Source: DASQPE01 sp964519805 (GTDB lineage Bacteria > Gemmatimonadota > Gemmatimonadetes > Gemmatimonadales > GWC2-71-9). Taken from it: a stretch of DNA of 37,771 nucleotides. Positions 30,980 to 37,771 of this stretch are shown here, piece after piece. Each line of letters begins with the position of its first letter. Positions within the stretch are counted from its first letter, which is position 1. Below the pieces are notes generated by a model that saw only the letters and a list, made by a program, of their open reading frames with translations, had not been told where the DNA came from and ran no database searches. The DNA is taken from contig CAZFKN010000017.1 of NCBI GenBank assembly GCA_964519805.1, positions 1 to 37,771 on the forward strand. The letters are read 5' to 3'. The position numbers were made by a program, and so were the translations under genes.

Positions 30980-31803
30980 TGGTCGCTGGGCTCGCGCCGC
31001 TCCTGCTCGACACGCGGCCGAGACCCACCGTTCCGTTCGAGCCGAGCTGGGCACTCCATCCGAGCGTACTGATAGGCACCGGGCTTCTCGGTGCCTTGTA
31101 CGTTTGGGGGATCGGCCCGCTTCGCCGGCGTTTCGGCCTGGGCCCGCCCGCGCCGGCCTGGCGCGTGGCCTGCTTCATGGCGGGCCTGGCCGTGCTGCTG
31201 GTGTCGCTCAACGGACCGATCCACGACCTCAGCGACTACTACCTGTTCTGGGTCCACATGGGGCAGCACCTGCTGCTCACGCTGGTACTCCCGCCGCTCC
31301 TCATCGCCGGGACGCCGGGCTGGCTGCTGAGTCCGCTGGTCCGCCGGCCCGCCGTCCGCAGCGTCGCACGGGCGCTTACCCACCCAGTCGTGGCAGCGCT
31401 CGTGTTCACGATTACGCTCGCCGTGTGGCACACGCCGCAGGCCTACGACCTCATGATGCGGGACCACGACGTCCACGTGTTCACCCACATCCTGTTCATG
31501 GCGGCGGCGGTGATCATGTGGTGGCCGGTCATGAGCCAGGTGCCGGAAGTGCCGCCGCTCGGGCTGGGCGTGCGGATGCTGTACCTCTTTCTCGTCAGCA
31601 TCCCGATGCAGCTCGTCGCGGCGATCATCACGCTCGCCGACAGCGTGCTGTACCCGTGGTATGCGGCGGCGCCGAGGACCTGGGGCCTGTCGCCGCTGGA
31701 CGACCAGAAGGTGGGCGGGCTCCTCATGTGGATTCCCGGCAACCTCTACATGTTCTTAGCGATCGGCGTCGTGTTTTTCTTCTGGGCGAAGCAGGAGAGC
31801 TAG
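30979..31803 (+). CDS. ctaG: CtaG-type caa3 oxidase assembly factor
   Basis: 274 residues with about seven membrane helices. Conserved His-rich motifs for copper handling: SLNGPIHDLSDYYLFWVHMGQH-like segment (about 75-97), AVWHTPQAYD (about 150) and a VHVFTHILFM stretch, plus the late GLLMWIPGNLYMF. The family (PF09678) delivers copper or aids maturation of caa3 oxidase. Its ATG overlaps the subunit IV stop (TGATG), so the two are translationally coupled. It is the last gene of the oxidase operon. Confidence 0.95.
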   Translation: MVAGLAPLLLDTRPRPTVPFEPSWALHPSVLIGTGLLGALYVWGIGPLRRRFGLGPPAPAWRVACFMAGLAVLLVSLNGPIHDLSDYYLFWVHMGQHLLLTLVLPPLLIAGTPGWLLSPLVRRPAVRSVARALTHPVVAALVFTITLAVWHTPQAYDLMMRDHDVHVFTHILFMAAAVIMWWPVMSQVPEVPPLGLGVRMLYLFLVSIPMQLVAAIITLADSVLYPWYAAAPRTWGLSPLDDQKVGGLLMWIPGNLYMFLAIGVVFFFWAKQES

Positions 31804-31837
31804 CGAAAAAACCGACTTCCGACCGGGGCGTCTTGAA

Positions 31838-32203
31838 TCAGCGCCGGAGGGCCAGCGCGAGCGTGAGCCAGGCGGCGAGGAAACAAAGTCCCCCCAAGGG
31901 AGTTACGGCGCCGAGCCAGCGCGCGCCGGTCAGGGCCAGCGCATACAGGCTGCCGGAGAAGAGCAGGGTGCCGGCGAGGAAGAGCCAGCCGGACCAGACC
32001 ACCAGCTGACTGGGCCACCGAGCGGCCGCCCAGGCCACCGCCAGCAGCGCCAGCGCGTGGTACATCTGGTAACGCGCGCCGGTCTCGAAGGCCGCGAGCA
32101 GATCGGGGGCGAGACGGGCGCGGAGGGCGTGCGCACCAAACGCACCGGCCGCAACGCTTACGAACGCGGACAGCGCGCCTGCGACAACGAAGAAGCGATC
32201 CAC
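31838..32203 (-). CDS. DUF423 family membrane protein
   Basis: 121 residues from the GTG at 32203, with four membrane helices. The signature AGAFGAHALRARL and the ARYQMYHALALL segment are typical of DUF423/YgdD proteins, whose function is unknown. It starts 10 bp after the SDR stop and is probably the last gene of the lipid operon. No ribosome site is clear. Confidence 0.88.
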   Translation of the reverse strand: MDRFFVVAGALSAFVSVAAGAFGAHALRARLAPDLLAAFETGARYQMYHALALLAVAWAAARWPSQLVVWSGWLFLAGTLLFSGSLYALALTGARWLGAVTPLGGLCFLAAWLTLALALRR

Positions 32204-32213
32204 TGCGGGGCGG

Positions 32214-33032
32214 CTACTGCGGGCGGTCGGCAGGGACCAGCCAGTGCCCGCCGTCCACGACGAAGATCGCGCCGGTGATCCAGTCGCCGGCGGGGCTTGC
32301 AAGGAACGTCACCATTCTCCCGATGTCCTCCGGCGTGCCCCAGCGGCCCGCGGGGATCGCCTGCCGCGCGTAAGCGCCCATCTTGAAGAGGTCGGGCGTG
32401 GTGGCGTCCGGTGGCGTGAAGGCCTTCTTGACGCCCTCGGTCGGGATCGGGCCGGGGGCCACCGCGTTGACGGTGATGCCGTCGCGGGCCCACTCGAGTG
32501 CCAGCGTACGGGTGAGCGCATCGACACCGGCCTTGGCCGCCGTCGCGTGCGCCATGAGCGGCCACCCGCGGTAGTGCAAGGTCATCGACACGGACACGAT
32601 GCGACCGCCGCCCGCGGCCTTGAGGGCGGGATAGGCCGCCTGGCAGCAATGGAAAGTGCCATAGAGATCGGTCTCGACGACGGCACGCCAGGCGTTGGCG
32701 GAGAGGGTGGCCGACGGCGCGTAGAAGTTGCCGGCGGCGTTGTTGACGAGGATATCGAGCCGGCCCAGGTCGCCGGTGACGCGAGCGACCATGCTCGCGA
32801 CCGATTCGGGCTCGCGGACGTTCGCGGCCACGGCCAGAGCACGGGACCCTAGGCCGCGCAGCTCGGCGACCGCGGGCTCCAGATGCTCCGGCTTCCGGCT
32901 CGCGATCGCCACCGACGCGCCGGCCTGCGCGAGGCAGGTGGCGATCCCGAAGCCGATCCCGGTGCCGCCGCCCGTCACCAGGGCGACCTTACCCGCGAGC
33001 AGGTCGCGCGCGAACACCGGGCGGCCGGTCAC
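32214..33032 (-). CDS. short-chain dehydrogenase, 2,4-dienoyl-CoA reductase-like
   Basis: 272 residues from the GTG at 33032, which overlaps the crotonase stop (GTGA). The NADPH motif is GGGTGIGFGIA (21-31), followed by ASRKPEH and NNAAGNF (97-103), the last typical of dienoyl-CoA and peroxisomal enoyl-CoA reductases. The usual YxxxK pair is changed: Lys167 is present, but the Tyr position reads Ala; a Tyr154 lies 13 residues earlier, as in the mitochondrial reductase, where the Tyr is also displaced. Likely reduces unsaturated acyl-CoA. Confidence 0.88.
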   Translation of the reverse strand: MTGRPVFARDLLAGKVALVTGGGTGIGFGIATCLAQAGASVAIASRKPEHLEPAVAELRGLGSRALAVAANVREPESVASMVARVTGDLGRLDILVNNAAGNFYAPSATLSANAWRAVVETDLYGTFHCCQAAYPALKAAGGGRIVSVSMTLHYRGWPLMAHATAAKAGVDALTRTLALEWARDGITVNAVAPGPIPTEGVKKAFTPPDATTPDLFKMGAYARQAIPAGRWGTPEDIGRMVTFLASPAGDWITGAIFVVDGGHWLVPADRPQ

Positions 33033-33814
33033 CGGGACTGCTGGTCCCGATTGCTGCGAGCCAGGAAGGCCGCGAGGCGGCGCTGAAATTCCGGGCTCAG
33101 GAACGCGTCGGTCTGGGCCTCGCCCTCCGCCTCGAGCGCGCGCGCGAGGCCGGCCTGCTCTTCGGCCCGGCAAAGGCGCTTGATCGACGCGAGGCTCGCG
33201 GGTGCATTCGCGGCGAGCGCGCCGGCCAACTCGGTCATCCGCGCTTCCATCTCGCCGTCGTCGACCACTTCATCTACCAGCCCCCATCGAAGCGCCGACT
33301 GAGCGTTCACGGTTTCGCTCGCGAGGAGAAAGCGGAGCGCCGCGCCATCCCCGATGAGACGGGGCAGGCCGTAGGTGGAACCGCCGTCCGGCACCAGACC
33401 CATGCGCGAAAAGGCCGACGTGAAGCTGGCGCTCGTCCCGGCGAGGCGGGTATCGCAGGCGACGGCGAGATCGACGCCGAAGCCCGCCGCCGTGCCCCGG
33501 ATGACCGCGATCACCGGCACCGGCGCCCGCACAATCGCCAGGATGGCCGACTGGAACTGCCGCAGCCCCCGCTGGATTTCGTCCCGCGAAGGCGTCGCAC
33601 CCAGCGTCTCCAGCCATTGGAGATCGAGGCCGGCGCAGAAGTGACCGCCCGCCCCCTCGAGCAGGATGACCCGCACGCTGCCGCCCGTGCTCACGCGATC
33701 GATCTCACGCGCGAGCGCGTGCGAGAGCGCGGGCGTGAGCGCGTTGCGGCGGGCGGGGTGGTTGAGCGTGAGACGCCAGGCGGGGCCGTCGGCTCGGCTG
33801 ATCAGCTCATCCAT
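33029..33814 (-). CDS. enoyl-CoA hydratase/isomerase family, PaaG-like
   Basis: 261-residue crotonase-fold enzyme. The oxyanion hole is HFCAGLDL (about 58-65) and GTAAGFGVD (107-115). The first catalytic Glu of true hydratases is replaced by a hydrophobic residue (FTSAFSRMG), while the second position holds Asp143 in MGLVPDGGSTYGLPR, the pattern of PaaG-type isomerases. It is therefore more likely an acyl-CoA double-bond isomerase than a hydratase. It follows the enoyl reductase by 18 bp and precedes the SDR with a 4-nt overlap. Confidence 0.9.
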   Translation of the reverse strand: MDELISRADGPAWRLTLNHPARRNALTPALSHALAREIDRVSTGGSVRVILLEGAGGHFCAGLDLQWLETLGATPSRDEIQRGLRQFQSAILAIVRAPVPVIAVIRGTAAGFGVDLAVACDTRLAGTSASFTSAFSRMGLVPDGGSTYGLPRLIGDGAALRFLLASETVNAQSALRWGLVDEVVDDGEMEARMTELAGALAANAPASLASIKRLCRAEEQAGLARALEAEGEAQTDAFLSPEFQRRLAAFLARSNRDQQSR

Positions 33815-33832
33815 GCGGTCGGTCCGGACGCA

Positions 33833-34738
33833 TCACGGGGTCGGCGCCGGCGGGGCGACGGCCATGCCCATCGCGTGGTAGCCATGGTCGACGTAGACGA
33901 CGCTGCCCGTGATCCCCGCGGCCAGTGGGCTCAGGAGAAACGCGGCGGTGTTGCCCACGTCGGTGGCGGTGATGGGGCCCGGCAGCGGCGAGTTGGCGCT
34001 GGTGTAGGCGATCATCGTGTCGATGAACCCGATGGCCGACGCGGCGCGAGAGGCCCACGGGCCCGCGGAGATGGCATTCACCCGGACGCCCCACTTACGG
34101 CCGGCCTCGAAGGCCAGGGTCCGGGTATCCGCCTCGAGCGCCGCCTTGGCGCTGGACATCCCGCCGCCATAGCCGGGGATCACGCGCTCGCCCGCCATGT
34201 AGGTCAGCGAGAGAAAGGCCCCGCCGGGCCGCATCAGCGGCGCGAGATGCCGTACGAGCGAGATGTTGCTGTACGCGCTCACGCTCACGGCGGCGAGATA
34301 GCCGGTGCGGCTCGTTTCCAGTAGCGGGTTCCTGACCTCGGGGGCGTTGGCGAGGCTGTGGACGACGAAATCCAGGCCGCGGTCGCCGAAATCCTCGCGC
34401 AGCCGCGCGGTCATCCCGGCGACGCTGAAGTCGCCCTGCTCCTTGTAGCGCTTGTTCTCCCGGATGTCGGCGGGCGCGTCGGCCAACGTGTCGAACGCCG
34501 CGTCGAGTGGATAGATCCGCTCGAACGCGAGCTTGCGTCCGTCCGCGAGCCGCAGCGACTCCTCCATCTTGCCCCGCTCGAGCAGCTTGAGGAAAATGCC
34601 GAGCGCGGGAGGCCAGCTGCCCACGCAGACCGAGGCGCCCGCTTCCGCGAGCGTCCTGGCGATGGCGAACCCGAAGCCGCCGTCGTCGGACACGCCGGCA
34701 ACCAGCGCGCGCTTCCCGCTGAGGTCGATCCGGAGCAT
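33833..34738 (-). CDS. fabI: enoyl-ACP reductase of the plant/apicomplexan type
   Basis: 301 residues from the ATG at 34738 (AGGGAAC upstream). It is an NADH-dependent reductase for the last step of fatty-acid elongation. The NAD site is AGVSDDGGFGFAIA. An extra loop of about 40 residues (FLKLLERGKMEESLRLADG to ENKRYKEQGDFSV) is the insertion that distinguishes chloroplast and apicoplast enzymes from E. coli FabI. The motifs VHSLANAPEV, LETSRTGYLAA and GYGGGMSSAKAALE also match that group. Catalytic Tyr190 and Lys198 have the plant-type spacing of eight, against seven in E. coli. First gene of the lipid operon. Confidence 0.95.
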   Translation of the reverse strand: MLRIDLSGKRALVAGVSDDGGFGFAIARTLAEAGASVCVGSWPPALGIFLKLLERGKMEESLRLADGRKLAFERIYPLDAAFDTLADAPADIRENKRYKEQGDFSVAGMTARLREDFGDRGLDFVVHSLANAPEVRNPLLETSRTGYLAAVSVSAYSNISLVRHLAPLMRPGGAFLSLTYMAGERVIPGYGGGMSSAKAALEADTRTLAFEAGRKWGVRVNAISAGPWASRAASAIGFIDTMIAYTSANSPLPGPITATDVGNTAAFLLSPLAAGITGSVVYVDHGYHAMGMAVAPPAPTP

Positions 34739-34900
34739 GAGTTCCCTGGTGGAAGGGGCGGAGGAATTTACAGCCGCGAGCCGGCTGCTACCACCGAGCA
34801 CCACCGGTGGCTACCACGAAGCATCGCAGCCGCTTAGAGTCACCTGCCGGGAGGCAAGGTAACAGGCCTGGTAGCCCAATCGCACCCGCCCATACAGATT

Positions 34901-37603
34901 TTGATTTGTCTCTTACCGAGGCCGGCACCCCTGGCCGACGTTGCGGCGTCCCTCCGCCAAGCTCTCCACGGTCGGTACACGATCGACCGCGAGCTGGGTC
35001 GCGGGGGGATGGCTACGGTCTACCTCGCCCAGGATCTCAAGCACGACCGTCCGGTCGCCCTCAAGGTTCTGAATCCGGACCTCGCCGCCACGCTAGGCCC
35101 CGAGCGCTTCCTACGCGAGGTCCACCTCGCGGCTCGGCTCCAGCATCCGCATATCCTCACGGTCCTCGATTCCGGCGACACGGCGGGGCGGCTCTGGTTC
35201 ACCATGCCGTACGTCGAGGGCGAAAGCCTCCGGAACCGACTCAGTCGCGAGCGGCAGCTGCCGCTGGAGGACGCGCTCCGCATTGCCCGCGAAGCGGCGC
35301 TGGCGATCGAGTACGCGCACGAGCACGGGGTGATTCACCGGGACATCAAGCCGGAAAACATTCTGCTCACTAAGGACGGGAGCACGCTGGTTGCCGACTT
35401 CGGCATCGCCCGGGCATTTGGTGGTGCGAATGACCAGCTCACCGAGACGGGGATGACGATCGGGACTCCCGCCTACATGAGCCCCGAGCAGGCTGCGGGT
35501 GAGCGCACGCTGGATGCGCGCACCGACGTCTACAGTCTTGGAATCGTTCTGTACGAGATGCTGGCCGGCGAGCCCCCATACACGGGGCCGACTGCCCAGG
35601 CCATCCTCGCTCGCCGCTTCAGCGAGGCTCCGCGACCACTTCGGACGCTCCGGGAGACCGTTCCCGACGCGATCGACCAGGCCGTGCAGAAGGCGCTAGC
35701 CAAGGCCCCAGCCGACCGGTTTTCGACGGCAGCTCAATTCGCCCACGCGCTCGCCCTGACTGCGACCACGCCGACGGCCACGCCGACCATTACGCCGATG
35801 ATCGTGCCGCCGGTCGCCCCCCAATTCGCTGGGCCGAGTCCCACGCGGGCAAGCGAGGCCCGCCGGCGCTTCCCGGTCGGCCTGGCGACGCTCGGCATCG
35901 GTTTCGTGCTCGGGCTCGGGGTGCTCTTCGCGTGGCGGCGCGCCCATCGAGCGCCTGAGATCGAGGGGGTTAAGCACCTCGCGGTGCTCCCCTTCGAGAA
36001 TCAGGGCGACTCGGCCGATGCGTACTTCGCTGACGGGATCACGGACGAGCTGCGCGGGAAGCTCGCGGGCGTCCCGGGGCTGGAAGTAGTGGCAGGGCGG
36101 AGCTCGAACGAGTACCGGCGCACCACGAAGGGGCTTCCCGAGATTGCCAGAGAGCTTGGGGTCGACTACCTGCTCGTGGGCAAGATTCGGTGGGTCAGGG
36201 GCCAAGGTGTGAACCGCGTGCGCGTGAGTCCGGAACTGATCCGGGTGGCGCCGGGCGCGGCGCCCACCACGAAATGGGAACAGCCGTTCGATGCGGCGCT
36301 CACCGACGTGTTCCAGGTGCAGGCTGACATCGCGGGTCGCGTCGCCCAGGCGCTGAACGTCGCGCTGGGCGCCGGGGTCCCCCAGGCGCTGGCCGCGCGC
36401 CCGACGACGAGCCCCGAGGCCTACGATCTCTACCTCCAGGGCAACGAGTACTTCAGTCACCAGAACCGCGTCGACGGCCCGATCGCGGGCCAGCTCTACG
36501 AGCGAGCCATCAGACTCGACTCCAGTTTTGCTCTCGCGTGGGCGAGGCTGGCGATCACACACGGCCGAGCCTATTGGCTGGGGTGGGACCCGTCCCCCAC
36601 GCGATTGGCGCTGGCCCAGCACGCCGCCGAGCACGCGCTTGCGCTCCAGCCCGACTTGCCCGAAGCCCATCTGGCGATGGGGTTCTATCACTACTGGGGC
36701 CATCGTGACTACGACCGGGCGCTGGCGGAATTCGCGATCACCCAGCGCACCCAGCCGAACAACGCCGACGTCGCGGAGGCGGTGGGGTTTGTGCAGCGCC
36801 GGCAGGGCAAGTGGCAGGACGCCCTCGCCTCGCTCAAGCGGGGCGTCGAGCTGGATCCGCGCTCCTACGAGAATCTCGTCGAGTTGGGCACGACCTACGC
36901 CTTGATTCGAGACTATCCGGAAGCGGAACGGGTGGAAGATCGCGCGATCGCCCTCGCGCCGGACCTCCCGACCGCCTACGTCGACAAGGTGGCGTTGTAC
37001 ACAAATTGGGAGGGACATCTCGACCAGGCTCGTGCTGTTTTCCGCGAAGCCTTGGGCCGTGTGGACTTCGGGAAGCTCATGGCCGAAGCCCCCCTGGGCG
37101 CGCTCTTCGCCGCCGACTCGGCCTACGGCGCGCAGTTGGCTGCCCTGCAGCCGGCCAGCTACGGGAAGGATCTGCTGGGGTACTTCCGGCTCAAAGCGAA
37201 GGCGTACCGACTACGCGGCGAGCGCGACCGATCCCGCATCTACTACGACTCGCTCGCGGCCGCCGCGCGGGGCGAACTGCGCGACCGGCCGGACGACGCT
37301 CTGACCTATGGCACCTTGGGCGTGGCGGAGGCGTACCTGGGACAGCGAGCCCAAGCTATTAGGGATGGGCGGCGCGGGCTCGAGTTGCTGCCCCTCTCGA
37401 AGGATGCGTTCTACGCGACCATCGCCAACGTTGACCTTGCGGAGATCTACATGGTCTTGGGCGAATCCGACGCCGCTGTTGAGCAGCTGCGCGCCGCGGT
37501 CGCTGTGCCCTCCTTTTTCTCGGCAGCAGGCTTCAATGCCGACCCCACCTGGGCCCCGCTCCGGGGCAACCCGCGCTTCGAGCGGCTGGTGGCGGGGAAG
37601 TAG
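34901..37603 (+). CDS. transmembrane Ser/Thr protein kinase with TolB-like and TPR region
   Basis: 900 residues. Kinase domain (about 26-285): Gly loop GRGGMATV (33-40), Lys55, HRDIKPEN with Asp148, DFG (166-168), GTPAYMSPEQ. A Thr/Pro-rich linker (287-325) leads to one membrane helix (326-346). The extracytoplasmic part begins with a TolB/FlgO-like domain (about 357-510; AVLPFENQGDSADAYFADGI) and continues with TPR repeats to about 895 (DPRSYENLVELGTTYALIRDYPEAERVE). All catalytic residues are intact. The architecture is common in Gemmatimonadota and Acidobacteriota. The TTG start has no ribosome site; a start at or before residue 11 fits the family. Confidence 0.9.
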   Translation: MICLLPRPAPLADVAASLRQALHGRYTIDRELGRGGMATVYLAQDLKHDRPVALKVLNPDLAATLGPERFLREVHLAARLQHPHILTVLDSGDTAGRLWFTMPYVEGESLRNRLSRERQLPLEDALRIAREAALAIEYAHEHGVIHRDIKPENILLTKDGSTLVADFGIARAFGGANDQLTETGMTIGTPAYMSPEQAAGERTLDARTDVYSLGIVLYEMLAGEPPYTGPTAQAILARRFSEAPRPLRTLRETVPDAIDQAVQKALAKAPADRFSTAAQFAHALALTATTPTATPTITPMIVPPVAPQFAGPSPTRASEARRRFPVGLATLGIGFVLGLGVLFAWRRAHRAPEIEGVKHLAVLPFENQGDSADAYFADGITDELRGKLAGVPGLEVVAGRSSNEYRRTTKGLPEIARELGVDYLLVGKIRWVRGQGVNRVRVSPELIRVAPGAAPTTKWEQPFDAALTDVFQVQADIAGRVAQALNVALGAGVPQALAARPTTSPEAYDLYLQGNEYFSHQNRVDGPIAGQLYERAIRLDSSFALAWARLAITHGRAYWLGWDPSPTRLALAQHAAEHALALQPDLPEAHLAMGFYHYWGHRDYDRALAEFAITQRTQPNNADVAEAVGFVQRRQGKWQDALASLKRGVELDPRSYENLVELGTTYALIRDYPEAERVEDRAIALAPDLPTAYVDKVALYTNWEGHLDQARAVFREALGRVDFGKLMAEAPLGALFAADSAYGAQLAALQPASYGKDLLGYFRLKAKAYRLRGERDRSRIYYDSLAAAARGELRDRPDDALTYGTLGVAEAYLGQRAQAIRDGRRGLELLPLSKDAFYATIANVDLAEIYMVLGESDAAVEQLRAAVAVPSFFSAAGFNADPTWAPLRGNPRFERLVAGK

Positions 37604-37649
37604 CCGGTCCGACCGACGCCTCACCGGATGCTGCGGAGATGGTTGAAGC

Positions 37650-37771
37650 CCCTCTTGCGAACCCGATGACAGTTGTCCAGCCGGCGTCCCACTGGATCTG
37701 CCAACTAGCGGGTACTCCACTCCGAGGTCCCTCCCGATCTCGGAGAGACCCTTAGCCAAGAGGCGGCAGCC
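37650..37771 (-). pseudogene. frameshifted fragment of a second TolB-like kinase region, runs off the right edge
   Basis: On the minus strand 37759-37700 reads LAKGLSEIGRDLGVEYPLVG, close to TTKGLPEIARELGVDYLLVG of the intact kinase (about residues 414-433). The expected continuation (QIQWD) is in another frame just beyond, so an indel follows; further resemblance fades after about 20 residues. The fragment is opposite in strand to the intact gene and lies 100 bp from its stop. The N-terminal kinase part would be outside the window. Confidence 0.5.

Overview
The window is a 37.8 kb piece of a high-GC draft bacterial genome. Two runs of exactly 100 N (19065-19164 and 23392-23491) look like scaffold gaps. 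Gene content points to Gemmatimonadota or a close relative: an ECF sigma/FecR/TonB-receptor cascade, a Ser/Thr kinase fused to a TolB-like and TPR region, many secreted peptidases and lipoproteins, and a caa3-type oxidase. That placement is inferred from gene style, not from a marker gene. No rRNA, tRNA, CRISPR array or insertion sequence was seen.

Left part (1-10.9 kb): a decayed response-regulator gene lies at the left edge on the minus strand. On the plus strand follow an ECF sigma factor, a FecR-type anti-sigma factor, a TonB-dependent receptor with an STN signalling domain, a secreted S9 peptidase, a secreted M1-like metallopeptidase and a DUF4143-type ATPase. The first four look like one regulated uptake-and-digestion unit.

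Middle part (10.9-18.1 kb, all minus strand): DUF983 protein, PP2C phosphatase, a solute-binding-like lipoprotein, a histidine kinase and an NtrC-type sigma-54 activator. The last three overlap by 4 nt. Beyond the activator lies a TPR lipoprotein gene. Its upstream region holds two tandem 7-4-7 palindromes and a sigma-54-like promoter at enhancer-like spacing, so the activator probably switches on this neighbour. This is the best candidate for an undescribed system in the window.

Next (18.1-25.3 kb): an ABC importer of the TrpXYZ-like type (split by a gap), an alpha/beta hydrolase, an OmpA-like protein, a hypothetical protein, a GroES-like protein, greA cut by the second gap, a VanX-type dipeptidase and a small lipoprotein. 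An inverted array of heptamers lies beside the GroES gene, and a terminator-like hairpin sits in the greA leader.

Right part (25.4-37.8 kb): an aminopeptidase P homologue and a caa3 cytochrome oxidase operon (II-I-III-IV-CtaG) with a good sigma-70 promoter. A minus-strand lipid operon follows (plant-type enoyl-ACP reductase, PaaG-like crotonase, dienoyl-CoA-reductase-like SDR, DUF423 protein), then the large kinase-TolB-TPR receptor. A frameshifted fragment of a second TolB-like kinase region lies at the right edge.
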